The notes: a model not told the origin generated them from the sequence alone. DNA of 64,000 nt from an uncultured Verrucomicrobiae bacterium (GCA_937770485.1 CALJHX010000016.1:1-64000); one strand, 5' to 3'; positions 9,001-20,055 are shown, counted from the stretch's first letter. Program-made: numbers and translations.

Positions 9001-9516
9001 CTAATAACCACCGCGCATTTCCTCTTGCAGTTTTTGGCCGAACTTGGGCATGTCGTCCTCCGGCGGCCGGTAGCCATCCTGTTGAGGAACCAGGGACGGG
9101 CGGCCGTATTGGTCCACGTGCCATTCGCATTTGACTCCGTCGGAGAACGTCACCGAACCGCTTGCCATCATGCCCACCTGGGTCACGGGTGACACCGTCA
9201 CGGAAACCTCCCCGCCACCAGCAACGTCATCAGTCGGTAGCGGAACCTCTCCAATGGGATCTTCCGGCGCGGGAAACGGGTTGTCCGGTGTCGGGCCATC
9301 CGCCGGGGCCAACTTTTCCTCCGGTTCGGGCTCCTCCTCCGGTTCCTCCTCGTCCTTGGGCACCAACTCGAGGTCGCCCACGAGAAACCGCACATCCATA
9401 TAGGTCATGGGAATGTCCATCTCGGATTCCAAGCGTGACTGGATGGCGGACAGGTCAAGCCCTTCCTCAATCCAGCCGGCGACTGTCTTTTTTTGATTCT
9501 CGTCGAGTTGCATCAT
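9001..9516 (-). CDS. Hypothetical protein with acidic Pro-rich linker
   Basis: A 171-aa protein of no family I can name. The first 55 residues (LDENQKKTVAGWIEEGLDL, then SAIQSRLESE) look like a small helical domain with a helix-turn-helix-like rhythm. Residues 60-110 are an acidic Glu/Pro linker. The last 60 residues form a compact domain with GSVTFSDGVKCEWHVDQYGR. I recall similar short proteins annotated only as hypothetical in Verrucomicrobiota, without certainty. The start is the Met-Met pair at 9516; a longer in-frame start at 9588 is less likely. It faces the SET gene tail-to-tail. Confidence 0.7.
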   Translation of the reverse strand: MMQLDENQKKTVAGWIEEGLDLSAIQSRLESEMDIPMTYMDVRFLVGDLELVPKDEEEPEEEPEPEEKLAPADGPTPDNPFPAPEDPIGEVPLPTDDVAGGGEVSVTVSPVTQVGMMASGSVTFSDGVKCEWHVDQYGRPSLVPQQDGYRPPEDDMPKFGQKLQEEMRGGY

Positions 9517-9614
9517 TACCCCTTTGGCAAACCAAGCACTTGGTTTGCGGCCGCGCCACTGACTACCCTCACCCCAGCCAAGAAACAAGCCCGAATCACT
9601 CGAGACAGTGCTTG

Positions 9615-9628
9615 CCCAAGCGCTTGGG
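9615..9628. repeat. Palindrome CCCAAGCGCTTGGG (half-sites in reversed order)
   Basis: A perfect 14-bp palindrome in the spacer before the ankyrin lipoprotein. It is built from the same half-sites as the iterated CGCTTGGCCAAGCG element but joined the other way round, and a decayed partner (CTTGCCCAAG) overlaps it. Confidence 0.85.
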
Positions 9629-9690
9629 GTTGCAGATCGGGATTGATTGAGTTTAAGTGAGACAGTAGTGTCTGGCGTCCATTGGAAGTT

Positions 9691-10668
9691 ATGAAATTAA
9701 ACTTGGCTTTATTCGCTTTTTCACTACTGACTTTGGGTTGCTCAACGCCGCACCATCACGCAGCGCAAAAACGATCTCCCTTAAACATTAAGCCGCCGAG
9801 TGTTTCAATTCACAAGGCTGCGTGGAAGGGAGATGTTGAATCCATCGAACAACACTGGGCCGCCGGCACCGATGTCAATGCGGCGAACAACTGGAACGCA
9901 ACCCCACTCCACTATGCAACCCGCTCGGGCCAGACCGCAGCCGCCAATCTACTCATCGCCAAAGGCGCGAATTTTAATGCGAAAAACAATGAGGGCGTCA
10001 CGCCACTGCATTATTCGGCCTCGGGCGGGTACCGGGCCATCGTCGCGCTGCTAATAGCCAAAGGCGCGAAGGTGAACGGGCAGGATGCGGAAGGCCTGAC
10101 ACCGCTGCACTACGCCGCGCGGGGCGGACACAGGGACACAATCGATCTGCTTGTCGCCAAAGGCTCGGAGGTGAACGCAAAGAACTCCGCAGGGTTGACC
10201 CCGTTGGAGTTGGCGGACGAGAACGCAGCCGAACTCCTCCGCAGACACGGCGGCAAATCCGCCGTCAAACTCGGAGCACTCTCAGATGATGCCGCAAACG
10301 GCAATATCGAGTCCGTCAAGCAACACCTGGCCGGCGGCGCGGATATCAACGGAAAGGATGACCTCGGACGAACCCCGCTATACCGGGCGGCGTACAACGG
10401 CCACACGGAGATCGCCATGCTGTTCCTCGTGGGAGGTGCGGATGCCGATGCCCGCGATGAAAACGGATGGACCCCCCTGCACGGCGCCGCCTTTAAGGGC
10501 CATCTCGAGATCGTCGCCGCGCTGCTCGCCAAAAAAGGGGCAGTGAACGCAAAAGACGTCGATGGAGACACCCCGCTGGACTGGGCCAAAAACAAACCCG
10601 AGATCGCCGAACTCCTCCGCAAACATGGAGGTAAGACGGGGGCAGAATTAAAAGCTGCTGGCAAGTAG
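9691..10668 (+). CDS. Ankyrin-repeat lipoprotein
   Basis: A 325-aa predicted lipoprotein. The N-terminus MKLNLALFAFSLLTLGCS has a hydrophobic core and a lipobox LTLGC, with the lipidated Cys near residue 17. After a short His/Pro linker come about seven ankyrin repeats of about 33 residues, recognisable by recurring TPLHYAA / GADVNAK-type motifs. These fall in two blocks separated by a segment with LLRRHGGKSAVKLG, which recurs at the end as LLRKHGGKTGAELK, suggesting an internal duplication. Ankyrin repeats mediate protein binding, and here the protein would sit at a periplasmic membrane face. The ATG at 9691 is chosen because it gives a standard signal; a TTG at 9682 is in frame. A second ankyrin protein occurs at 40804-42285. 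Confidence 0.9.
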   Translation: MKLNLALFAFSLLTLGCSTPHHHAAQKRSPLNIKPPSVSIHKAAWKGDVESIEQHWAAGTDVNAANNWNATPLHYATRSGQTAAANLLIAKGANFNAKNNEGVTPLHYSASGGYRAIVALLIAKGAKVNGQDAEGLTPLHYAARGGHRDTIDLLVAKGSEVNAKNSAGLTPLELADENAAELLRRHGGKSAVKLGALSDDAANGNIESVKQHLAGGADINGKDDLGRTPLYRAAYNGHTEIAMLFLVGGADADARDENGWTPLHGAAFKGHLEIVAALLAKKGAVNAKDVDGDTPLDWAKNKPEIAELLRKHGGKTGAELKAAGK

Positions 10669-10757
10669 CCCAGCGCGGGTGCGAACGGCTACAGCTTTCC
10701 GCAAATAATCAAACCAAGTCTCGGACCGTGGGGACAGCGATCCCTCCCCTGTGACCC

Positions 10758-12677
10758 TTGGCCCGCCCAATCCCTTTTGAGCACCTGCTGTCGAATCAGT
10801 TGACGGCGCTTGGGCAAGCGCGAACAATAGCCATATTATTTCGAATCTCCGTTACTCTGTTTTTTGGACTTCACTTGACTTTCTTCACGCTGGCGCTTGG
10901 CCTAGACGGGGAACCAACCGACACGCGTGTCACCCACGGCCCTATGCTCGGGCGGCCCGCAGCCGACTCGATGAGTCTCTGGCTCCGCACCGCGCGCCCG
11001 GGCAAGTTTGTCGTTTTTTACGGCACCGATAAAAATGACCTGTCCAAAACAGCGACGCTAAAATCAACTTCAATCAACCGGGACAATACCGGTATTCTTA
11101 CCCTCAGCGGGCTCCAACCGAACACGCACTATCGCATCGCGGATCACCAGTTGGACGGCTCGTTTCGCACATTGCCTCGGTCGGCGGATTTCTAAAAACG
11201 CCAAGGGCAATCCTGATGGATTGTTCAATTTCCAGTTCGAGTTGGCGTGCGGCAACAACCAACGCGGCGTCGGCGACAGCGCCGGCCCCACCCTGCCGGT
11301 CTTTGACACGCTCAACGCCCAGGTTCGCGACAAGATAAACTTCGCCATCCTAAACAGCGATTGGCTCTACGAGAACCGGCGCGACTATCCAGCCAGCGAG
11401 TGGCTGCACCAAGTGGGACTCGACTCGCTTGGCCAGGCGCCCGACATAGTCCAAAAGACACCGACCGTTGTCGGTGTTTGGGAGAACTACAAAACCTACC
11501 TTGAACGCGGGCATAACCTGAGCGAGTGGCACCGGCATGTGCCGTCGTTTTACACCGCCGACGACCATGAACTGCTCAACGACATCTACGGTACCGGTGA
11601 GGTCGGTTACGTGAATCGGCGCGCGGTATTCCGCGACATCGCCACGCGCGCCGGGTTCGACTACCTCGCCTGGGCGAACCCCGTAGAGCACAACGCCCCA
11701 GCCTGGTTTGGCTCCGGCACCTTCAAGGCCGGAAGCGATGTGTGCTTACGGATTCGAGCGCTGACTTCACTAAACTCGACCTGAACGCATTGGCCAATCT
11801 CCACGTACACTGGGGCACTTCAACCGCCGGCGTGAAGGATGCCAAGTTGGATGCTGAGTCAGGCGATCCCAACTCCGCCGTTTACGAGATTGTCGAGGTG
11901 CTTGGGCCGCATCGGTTGAGGATCAATCCGCCGGCTAAGGCCAACGGTTCGCAGACCTACTCCATCGGCCGGCGTTGTTACGGCCGGTTCAGCGTGTCCA
12001 ACTGCGGCTTTTTCCTGCTCGACACCCACTCGCATCGTAACCTCCATAATGTCGACAATCCCAAGGCCACCATGCTTGGCAAGCAGCAATTCGCGTGGCT
12101 CAAGGACGGCATCGAAAACAGCAAGGCCGATTTCATCTTCGTGGTTTCCTCGGTGAACTTCATGGTGCCGCATGTCGGCAGCGGCGGCGGCGACGACAAG
12201 CAAACCACCATCAAGAAGGACGACGCGTGGACGGGGTTCCTCAGGGAGCGCGAGGAGCTGATCGAATTCTGGGACGGCCTCGACAAGGGCGTGTTTGTAC
12301 TCATCGGCGATTTGCACAACAGCTTCGCCATCAGGATCACCGACAACGTGTGGGAGTTCGCCAGCGGCCCGCACAACTCCATCAACCACGCGCCGATGAG
12401 GGACGAAGGAGGCCGCCCAGCCAACGGCCGATTTCAGTACGGCCCGCGCGCATGAGACATCCGCTGGAGCAGCTACGTGATGGAGGACATTCCGCGCGCG
12501 AACCGTACATTCCCTCACTACTGCGTGGTGCAAATCAACAACTTCTTCAACAACCCGCTCGAGCACGACAGCGAGCGGTGGTTCGCCTTCCCGCATCCGC
12601 AGGTGATCTTCCAGTTCCACGATGCGTACACCGGTGACCTGCGCTATTCGGAGACCTATTTGCTGGGATTGGATTGA
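10758..12677 (+). pseudogene. PhoD-like alkaline phosphatase, disrupted
   Basis: Segments in two frames join into one PhoD/metallophosphatase-type protein. Segment one (to about 11192) holds an N-terminal hydrophobic signal and a fibronectin-like domain (SMSLWLRTARPG). Segment two (about 11192-11744) holds the core (FELACGNNQ, LNSDWLYENR, FYTADDHELLNDIYG). Segment three (about 11744-12452) contains FFLLDTHSHRN, FVVSSVNFMVP and LIGDLHNS. It continues in frame beyond a TGA at 12453-12455 with DIRWSSYV to a stop at 12677. The first shift is explained by one extra base near 11193 (removing T restores DFKNAKGN). The second fits two extra bases near 11743 (removing TG restores DVLTDSSADF). Three lesions in one gene suggest a true pseudogene, though indel-prone sequencing could cause two of them. 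The likely TTG start at 10758 is uncertain. Confidence 0.8.
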
Positions 12678-12708
12678 CAGCGCCTGGCCAAGCGCGAATC
12701 ATGTATCC

Positions 12709-12966
12709 ATGACACCAACCACCGCCAAGCCAAAAAAGCACCGCCAACGGCTCGGCTTGGTTTTGTTCCTCGTGTTCGCGCTCGCGATGGTGATGGGGCC
12801 GGGGCCGGGATTGCGCCTGGTCAATCCCGAGCCTGCCGCCGCTCGTGAGGGACTGCTCTTTCTCGGGCTGCCGGTGGTTTACGCTTGGGGGCTATTTTGG
12901 TACGGCGTGCAGGCTGCGGTGGTGGTGACCGCCTGTTTCACCATCTGGAAACCAAGCGAGGAATGA
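12709..12966 (+). CDS. Small two-helix membrane protein coupled to the symporter (DUF3311-like)
   Basis: An 85-aa protein with two transmembrane helices (about residues 16-35 and 50-76) and the segment LFLGLPVVYAWGLFWYGVQ. This resembles the DUF3311 family of short proteins often encoded just before sodium:solute symporters. Its stop overlaps the symporter start within ATGATG at 12963-12968, which implies translational coupling and a role as accessory subunit or assembly partner. The family assignment is from memory of the motif and gene order. Confidence 0.7.
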   Translation: MTPTTAKPKKHRQRLGLVLFLVFALAMVMGPGPGLRLVNPEPAAAREGLLFLGLPVVYAWGLFWYGVQAAVVVTACFTIWKPSEE

Positions 12967-14642
12967 TGGACACCATCGCGACAACTGACCTTGGCTTGCT
13001 CCCGCACTTTTGCCTCGCAGGCTATCTGCTTTTTCTGCTCGGGATCGGTCTCTGGGGTTTCAGCAAACGCCAGGCCGGCGAGGAGGACTACTACCTCGCC
13101 GGGCGCGGCCAAGGCTGGATGCTTTCGTCGCTGACGATCATGGCCACGTTTTTCAGCTCGGCGGCGATGCTCGGCGCGCCGGGTATGGTGTACAAAGAGG
13201 GTGTCGTGTTCGCGTTGTTCGCGCTGAACGTCCCGCTGAGCGGCGCGATGATTTATGTGCTCGGCAACCGCATCCGCGAACTCGGGCGCCTACACGGCCA
13301 CGTCACACCGGCCGACCTGATCTGTAGCCACTACGGCAGCCCGGTGGCGCTGCGGTGCCTCGTGGCGCTGATCGGTTTTCTCTATGCCGTGCCGTACGTC
13401 GTCATCCAAATCCAGGCGGGCGGGATCATTTCGAGCCAACTCTTCGGCGGCGAACACGCGTTCGAGATCGGAGCCTGCCTGCTATCGCTCGTAACGATGC
13501 TTTACATCATGATCGGCGGCATGCGCAGCGTTGCGTGGACCGATGCGCTGCAAGGCGTGTTGCTGATGGGCGGGATGCTGCTTGCCGGTGCAGCCGCCGT
13601 GGCTGCCCTCGGCGGGCCGTCTGCTTTTTTCGCGAAAGTCGCCGAGTTGCCGCGCACTTCCCTCACCGTCCCCGGCACCACCGGCTCGTTCACTCCGGAG
13701 AAACTGTTTACGCTCTGCATCTTCGGCGCGCTTGGCTCGATGATCCAGCCGGCGCAATGGATGCGCTTTTACGCGGCCAAGTCGGCCAAGGCGCTCCGGC
13801 GCAGCGCGGTCATTTTCGCGCTTGGCCTGACGGCCTGTTTTCTGTTTGGCGTAATGCTGGTCGGATTGGGCGGCCAAGTGCTTTATCCCGTGGCCAAGGC
13901 AGGCCCCGACGGTGCCTTCGACTACCAGGTGCAGGTCGATGACCAAGCGGTCACCGTCAGCGAAGCCGATCTGCCGGGGCGCTTGGCCAAGGGCGGTAAG
14001 CCCCTGCCCCACCCTGCCGTTGGCGCGGGGCCCCGTGACTTTGATCAAATCATGGTCGTCGTGCTGAAACGCCACCTGCCGGAACTGCTTGGCCCGGCGG
14101 GGCTGGTGATGGCCACGCTGGTGATCATCGCAATCATGGCGGCGGCGATGAGCACCGCCGACAGCAATCTGCACGCGCTCAGCGCGGTGGTCACCCGCGA
14201 CATTTATGCCGGAATCCTGCGACCAAGCGCCTCGGAGAAAAGCCGGCTTTGGGTCGGGCGCGGCGTGATCGCGGCAGCGACGCTGCTGGCACTGGGGATG
14301 GTGTTCGTCAGCCGCAGCAGCGAGAGTTTCGACCCGATCGGGATGATCATGCCAATGAGCCTGCTTGCAATCGCCTTCTCGAGTCAACTGCTGCCGGTGA
14401 CCTTCGACGTGTTGTTTCTCAAGAGCGGCTCGAGGCAGGGTGCGATCGCCGGTATTGTCGCCGGTATGCTGTTGGTGCTGATGTTCAGCCCACTGCTGGC
14501 AATCGTCACCGGCAGCGACTCGGCGGCAGTGGGCCTGTTCGCCCGCCTCAAGCAAATCGCTGACATCGGCTTCTGCGGCGTGGTGGTGAACGTGGCCGTG
14601 TTCACGCTACTAAGCGTGATTGGCAAGCGAACACGAAGCTGA
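12963..14642 (+). CDS. Sodium:solute symporter family transporter
   Basis: A protein of about 559 aa with roughly 13 hydrophobic segments, belonging to the SSS family (PutP, PanF and SGLT relatives). Early motifs include GFSKRQAGEEDYYLAGRG, and the signature-like IGGMRSVAWTDALQGVLL region (about residues 180-197) matches the family's conserved TDALQ motif; MSTADSNLHALSAVVTRDI matches the later conserved region. A soluble loop at about residues 300-360 is larger than usual. The substrate is not readable; monocarboxylates, amino acids or sugars are all possible. Start choice between ATG 12963 and 12966 is immaterial. It converges on the propeller gene at 14668. Confidence 0.92.
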   Translation: MMDTIATTDLGLLPHFCLAGYLLFLLGIGLWGFSKRQAGEEDYYLAGRGQGWMLSSLTIMATFFSSAAMLGAPGMVYKEGVVFALFALNVPLSGAMIYVLGNRIRELGRLHGHVTPADLICSHYGSPVALRCLVALIGFLYAVPYVVIQIQAGGIISSQLFGGEHAFEIGACLLSLVTMLYIMIGGMRSVAWTDALQGVLLMGGMLLAGAAAVAALGGPSAFFAKVAELPRTSLTVPGTTGSFTPEKLFTLCIFGALGSMIQPAQWMRFYAAKSAKALRRSAVIFALGLTACFLFGVMLVGLGGQVLYPVAKAGPDGAFDYQVQVDDQAVTVSEADLPGRLAKGGKPLPHPAVGAGPRDFDQIMVVVLKRHLPELLGPAGLVMATLVIIAIMAAAMSTADSNLHALSAVVTRDIYAGILRPSASEKSRLWVGRGVIAAATLLALGMVFVSRSSESFDPIGMIMPMSLLAIAFSSQLLPVTFDVLFLKSGSRQGAIAGIVAGMLLVLMFSPLLAIVTGSDSAAVGLFARLKQIADIGFCGVVVNVAVFTLLSVIGKRTRS

Positions 14643-14667
14643 CCCTGCGCTTGGCCAAACGGGCGAA

Positions 14668-15609
14668 TTATTTTTTCAGCTTGGCGAGTTGTTTGCGAAG
14701 GCGCTTGGACTCTTTGCCGTTGAAAATTTGCCAGCAGGCCAGGCCGTTACCGACCAGTTCCCACTCGTCAAATTCCCAGACGACTTTTTTGTCGCGCTTA
14801 ATCTCAAAGATTTGCGGGTTAGCCTCGCCGGCGTGGCAGTTACCAATGATGAAGTTGCCGTTTTTGAGTTCCTGCAACGCCGTCATCCAGCCCAGGCCGA
14901 TGTCGGTGCCGGGGACTTTGTCCTTGATCTCCCAAACGACTTTTTTGTCGGGTGAAACCTCAACCACGCTGTGCCCGCTGCCGGAGGCGATCAGCGTGTT
15001 GCCGTTCTTCAGGCGGATCGCGCCGTAGCAGCGGGTGTTAATGAGGTACTCCCAAACGATCTCGCCCTTGCGGTTATACTCGGTGACAACGCCCGGGTTC
15101 TCGGAGGTGACGAGGGGGTTGCCCTCCGGAGTGAAACGCACCCAGCGGGTATTTTGGCGGCCGTCCCTCTTCATCTGGATCTCGTGGACGATATTGCCTT
15201 TTTTATCCACCTCGATGATGCGCCCCACCCCGCTCTCCACGATCGAGGTGTTGCCGTTTTTAAGGCGCGCGAAAGCGTGCACGTCCACCCGCTTGCCCTT
15301 GTTGCCGTTCATCGTGGCGGAGTCGTAGGTCCAGACGACTTCCTTGGCCAACGTCATCTCGGTGAGCTTGGTCCAACTGTCATGGTAAAGAATATTGCCG
15401 TTGGGCAGAAGGTGCACGTCGTGGTGGCCGGTATGGCCCTGCTGCGGGCCGGCGGTCTTGTGTGACCAAAGCACGCCGCCGTTGCGGTCGGTGATTGCGA
15501 CGATGTTTTTGCCGTAGGATGCGCTGACCAAAACCAGGCGCTCTGCCCTGCCAACGACAGCGGTGAGCAACAACGAGAACACAAAGAGAAAACGAAGATT
15601 GGCTTTCAC
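14668..15609 (-). CDS. Secreted beta-propeller protein (PQQ/arylsulfotransferase-like repeats)
   Basis: A 313-aa protein with a Sec signal (MKANLRFLFVFSLLLTAVVGRAE) and about six blades of a propeller whose recurring element is LKNGNTLIA or LPNGNILY followed by VVWEI/VVWTY. Similar repeats occur in arylsulfotransferase-like and PQQ-like propellers. No catalytic residues specific to an enzyme are evident, so a binding or scaffold role in the periplasm is just as likely. HTGHHDVHLLPNG suggests a conserved His cluster. It is convergent with the symporter and downstream of lptD by 49 bp, with a perfect 18-bp palindrome in that gap. Confidence 0.75.
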   Translation of the reverse strand: MKANLRFLFVFSLLLTAVVGRAERLVLVSASYGKNIVAITDRNGGVLWSHKTAGPQQGHTGHHDVHLLPNGNILYHDSWTKLTEMTLAKEVVWTYDSATMNGNKGKRVDVHAFARLKNGNTSIVESGVGRIIEVDKKGNIVHEIQMKRDGRQNTRWVRFTPEGNPLVTSENPGVVTEYNRKGEIVWEYLINTRCYGAIRLKNGNTLIASGSGHSVVEVSPDKKVVWEIKDKVPGTDIGLGWMTALQELKNGNFIIGNCHAGEANPQIFEIKRDKKVVWEFDEWELVGNGLACWQIFNGKESKRLRKQLAKLKK

Positions 15610-15622
15610 GCCAGGGAAATTA

Positions 15623-15640
15623 GCCGCTTGGCCAAGCGGC
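15623..15640. repeat. Iterated palindrome, 18-bp copy (GCCGCTTGGCCAAGCGGC)
   Basis: A perfect 18-bp palindrome in the 49-bp gap between lptD and the propeller gene. Flanking bases extend the symmetry four bases beyond the CTTGGCCAAG core on each side. Confidence 0.97.
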
Positions 15641-15657
15641 GTCGAGCGCGGGTTCGA

Positions 15658-17946
15658 TCAGCGGAAGAGGCGGGTCTCGAAGCGGTTGCTGTCTTCGCCC
15701 AAGCCTAGGCTGGGCATGGCCTTGAGCGAGAAAACCAGACTCACGCTGAAGTCGTCCTTGCCGGAGCGATGATCGCGCAGGCGGAAGCGCAGCCCCGCCG
15801 TCACGCTGGTGAAGTCGCGGTACACGCTGTAGCTCTGCTCCTCCATCGTGCCGTCGCTGGCCTCGAACTGGTGGATCATCCGGAACCCCCACTCCTCGTT
15901 CAGGCGATAGTACACGCGGCTGAACAACAGGTCGTTGCCCCAGCGCCAATCAGCGTCGATTTGCTGCTGGAAAAAGGGGTCGTACGGGTAGCGCTCGCGC
16001 AGCTCGTCCGGCGGCAACTCGCGGAGGTACCGGTGGCCGAGCGTCCAGCTCCAGCGGTCGTTGGGCAACAGCGAGATCGTGTGGTTGGCCTCGTTGAGCA
16101 GGTTGTCATTCGGATCGACTCGCAGCTCGGATCCGAGCAGCAGCCAAGAGCGCGGCGTGAGCTCCAGATCGGAGTATACATCACTGAAGCGCGACTCGCG
16201 TTCGTTCGTCTCCAAACGCCAATCGGTGAACAGTTCCCAGTTCAGCAAGTCGTCGACTTGGCCGTTGCGCTTGGTTTGCAGGCGGTTCCGGATGCCAAGG
16301 CGCAGAACATTGCGCGAATCGATGCTGTCAATCGAGTTGTAGTCGGGGAAATCGATCGGCCGCAGGCGCAGCGTCTGTAGCTCGCGGTCGAACTGGGGCA
16401 GTTCCCACGGGCGCTTATCCGGCTCCGGTACGTAAATGTAATTGGCCAACGGCTGCACGATGTGCCGTAGTCCGTCGACATCGAACAGGCGGCTCGACGC
16501 CTTGGCCCACGTGCTCGACGCCTTGAACGACAACTCGACGCCGGTGTTGAACACGGAGCGATTCATCCCGCCGGCTTGGCCAAGCGCGGGATCGCCACCG
16601 GCCGTCGCTCCGTAATGCGTCAGCCGAACACCAGCGTGCGGTGTAATATTCAGCCAGCCGAAGTAGGTGCGCGGTACAAGCAATTGCTGGTGCGTGTCGG
16701 CGCGGAACGCCTCGTAATCGTGCAGGCCAAGGTCGGTGTCGGCCGGGCGAAACCTGAAGTGGCCGACCGAGGTTTCGCTCTCGTAAAAAACCGGCGTCTC
16801 GCCAAGCCTCTGGCGAAGGCCGGCCACGCGAATCTCCGGCAGCCGCTCGACGGTTTGGTAAAAGTCAACGACCCGAGGCTGGGCGAGCAGGCTGATGCTG
16901 AAGTTGCGCCAATGCTTCGCGATCTCGACGTGCGACGCCGGCTGCGGGTTGCGGCGGAATTGGCCCTCGAAAAAATCGCGGTTCACGAACGCGTCGCTCT
17001 GATCCTGCAACACGAGCTTTGCCGTGAAGTCGGGCCGGATGTTGACCGAGTGATAAAGGCTGAGCCGATGCCGGTTGTTGCGGTCGGTGAAGTCGGTGCT
17101 GCGGGAGAGGCGGCCCGCGCCGGCGGCGGGATCGCGGTCGTCGAGCAGGTAAACCGACGCCTCGCCGCTGCCGGCTTGGCCAAGGTCGTAGCGCGTGTCG
17201 AGGCCGACAGCCCAGCCCCGGCGCGTGCGGTAGTCGAGGTGCGCCTTGCCGCCCAGCCGGTCGCTCAAGTGCCAGTCATACGAGCCCTCGAAAAACAGGC
17301 CGAAGCGGCTGCGGTAACCGGGCGTGAGGCCCCATTGGTTCGGGGGCCGGTCGAGCCGATGGCGGTAGTACGGAAAATAAAACACCGGGACTTTTCCGGC
17401 ATAAAGCGTTGCGCCACGGGCCTCGACGTATTTGCCGGGGACGATGGTCAAGTGGCGGGTGCGGAGGCGCAGCACCGGGTCGGAGCGGTCGTCGGTGGTC
17501 AGCCAAACGTCGGCGGCGGAGTAGCGGTTGCTCGTGGCGTCGCCCTTGATGTTGGTGCCCTCGACGAAAAACGGCGCCTGCCCCGCGCGAAAATTGTCGG
17601 TCTGCATCGCGCGGGTTTGGAAGTTGTAAAACAGTCGGTCGGAGGTGACGACGCGATCCTGGTTTTGCAGCGTAACGCCGCCCTCGGCGAAGATCTCGCC
17701 GGTGGTTTGGTCGAGGCGGCCTCGGTCGGCGATGATGTAGGCGCGTTCGCCCTGCTCCTCGAACGTGATGCGGAAACGATCGTTCAGGATGACCCGTCCC
17801 TCGTCGAGGTGGTAGTCGAACTCGCCCGGTTCGAGCGACTCGATCTCCCACACCGGTTCGGCCGTTGATGCCGGTTCGGCTGCCCGGACGTCGCTTGGCC
17901 AAGCGACGAGCAGCGAGAGAAAAAAACAAGCCCAACGGAGATACAT
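15658..17946 (-). CDS. lptD: LPS-assembly outer-membrane protein LptD-like
   Basis: A 762-aa outer-membrane protein. The start at 17946 gives a Sec signal MYLRWACFFLSLLVAWPSDVRA; longer in-frame upstream sequence is poor in signal features. Residues about 40-150 match the OstA/LptA-type beta-jellyroll (ADRGRLDQTTGEIFAEGGV, VTSDRLFYN, ATLYAGKVPVFYFPYYRHR), which receives LPS from the periplasmic bridge. The remainder alternates polar and aromatic residues typical of a large beta-barrel and ends in FETRLFR, with the C-terminal aromatic residue close to the end. The family inserts LPS in the outer leaflet with LptE, so this points to an LPS-bearing diderm. Palindrome copies lie inside the gene at 16575, 17175 and 17889, the last within the signal peptide. 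Confidence 0.88.
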   Translation of the reverse strand: MYLRWACFFLSLLVAWPSDVRAAEPASTAEPVWEIESLEPGEFDYHLDEGRVILNDRFRITFEEQGERAYIIADRGRLDQTTGEIFAEGGVTLQNQDRVVTSDRLFYNFQTRAMQTDNFRAGQAPFFVEGTNIKGDATSNRYSAADVWLTTDDRSDPVLRLRTRHLTIVPGKYVEARGATLYAGKVPVFYFPYYRHRLDRPPNQWGLTPGYRSRFGLFFEGSYDWHLSDRLGGKAHLDYRTRRGWAVGLDTRYDLGQAGSGEASVYLLDDRDPAAGAGRLSRSTDFTDRNNRHRLSLYHSVNIRPDFTAKLVLQDQSDAFVNRDFFEGQFRRNPQPASHVEIAKHWRNFSISLLAQPRVVDFYQTVERLPEIRVAGLRQRLGETPVFYESETSVGHFRFRPADTDLGLHDYEAFRADTHQQLLVPRTYFGWLNITPHAGVRLTHYGATAGGDPALGQAGGMNRSVFNTGVELSFKASSTWAKASSRLFDVDGLRHIVQPLANYIYVPEPDKRPWELPQFDRELQTLRLRPIDFPDYNSIDSIDSRNVLRLGIRNRLQTKRNGQVDDLLNWELFTDWRLETNERESRFSDVYSDLELTPRSWLLLGSELRVDPNDNLLNEANHTISLLPNDRWSWTLGHRYLRELPPDELRERYPYDPFFQQQIDADWRWGNDLLFSRVYYRLNEEWGFRMIHQFEASDGTMEEQSYSVYRDFTSVTAGLRFRLRDHRSGKDDFSVSLVFSLKAMPSLGLGEDSNRFETRLFR
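17889..17908. repeat. Iterated palindrome, 20-bp copy in lptD signal-peptide codons
   Basis: CGTCGCTTGGCCAAGCGACG is the longest perfect palindrome of the family in the window. Read on the minus strand it encodes part of the signal peptide (VAWPSDV), a reading frame different from most other genic copies. Confidence 0.97.
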
Positions 17947-18010
17947 CAACGGGCGTTGAGTTAAGCAGAGCCCAGCACACCTGCCAAGCTGGAGTTGCCC
18001 CCAAACCGAG

Positions 18011-18024
18011 CGCTTGGCCAAGCG
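18011..18024. repeat. Iterated palindrome, 14-bp copy (CGCTTGGCCAAGCG)
   Basis: A perfect copy in the groEL-lptD spacer, between the groEL terminator and the lptD start. It may lie in or near the lptD promoter, but no -35/-10 pair is clear. Confidence 0.95.
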
Positions 18025-18044
18025 TCGACAGTCGGCCCTACCGA

Positions 18045-18079
18045 CAAAAAAAGGGCGAGGCTTTTTATTGCCTCGCCCT
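18045..18079 (-). terminator. Rho-independent terminator after groEL
   Basis: The arms AGGGCGAGGC (18052-18061) and GCCTCGCCCT (18070-18079) form a perfect 10-bp G+C-rich stem with an 8-base loop. On the minus strand a run of seven T follows (complement of 18045-18051). It lies 29 bp past the groEL stop and should end the dnaK-groES-groEL transcript. Confidence 0.93.
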
Positions 18080-18107
18080 CGGTTTGCTGTTTTTGGAACA
18101 GATTGAA

Positions 18108-19742
<1,635 letters not shown>

Positions 19743-19758
19743 TTATTCCTTTCAAAAA

Positions 19759-20055
19759 TTATCCAACGATTGCGAGGATGTCGTCGGAATTCAAAATCTT
19801 GAGTTCCTTCCCATCTACCTTGATTTCGGTGCCACCATACTTGCTGGTCAACACCTTGTCGCCCTTCTTGACCTCGAAGGCAATCTTGTTGCCGTTGTCG
19901 TCGGTCTTGCCCGTGCCCAATGCCAGTACCTTGGCTTCGGTGGGTTTTTCCTTGGCAGAATCCGGGATGATAATACCACCCTCCGATTGCTGCTCCTTGT
20001 CCTCGATCGGCTCAACAATGATGCGATCGCCGAGCGGTTTTAGTTTAAGTGCCAT
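19759..20055 (-). CDS. groS: Co-chaperonin GroES (Hsp10)
   Basis: A 98-aa co-chaperonin that forms the heptameric lid of GroEL. Hallmarks are [19 protein letters not shown] at the start, the mobile loop [18 protein letters not shown] (about residues 25-42), and [18 protein letters not shown] near the end. It is 22 bp before groEL and about 105 bp after the dnaK stop. In that gap I see a small stem-loop (TTCCCG/CGGGAA, about 20083-20101 on the plus strand) but no CIRCE inverted repeat, so HrcA control is not supported. Confidence 0.98.
   Translation of the reverse strand: MALKLKPLGDRIIVEPIEDKEQQSEGGIIIPDSAKEKPTEAKVLALGTGKTDDNGNKIAFEVKKGDKVLTSKYGGTEIKVDGKELKILNSDDILAIVG

Noticed and set aside
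16576-17868. Long plus-strand open frame opposite lptD
   Set aside because: Antisense to LptD, with a repetitive Val/Ala/Arg composition typical of a shadow.
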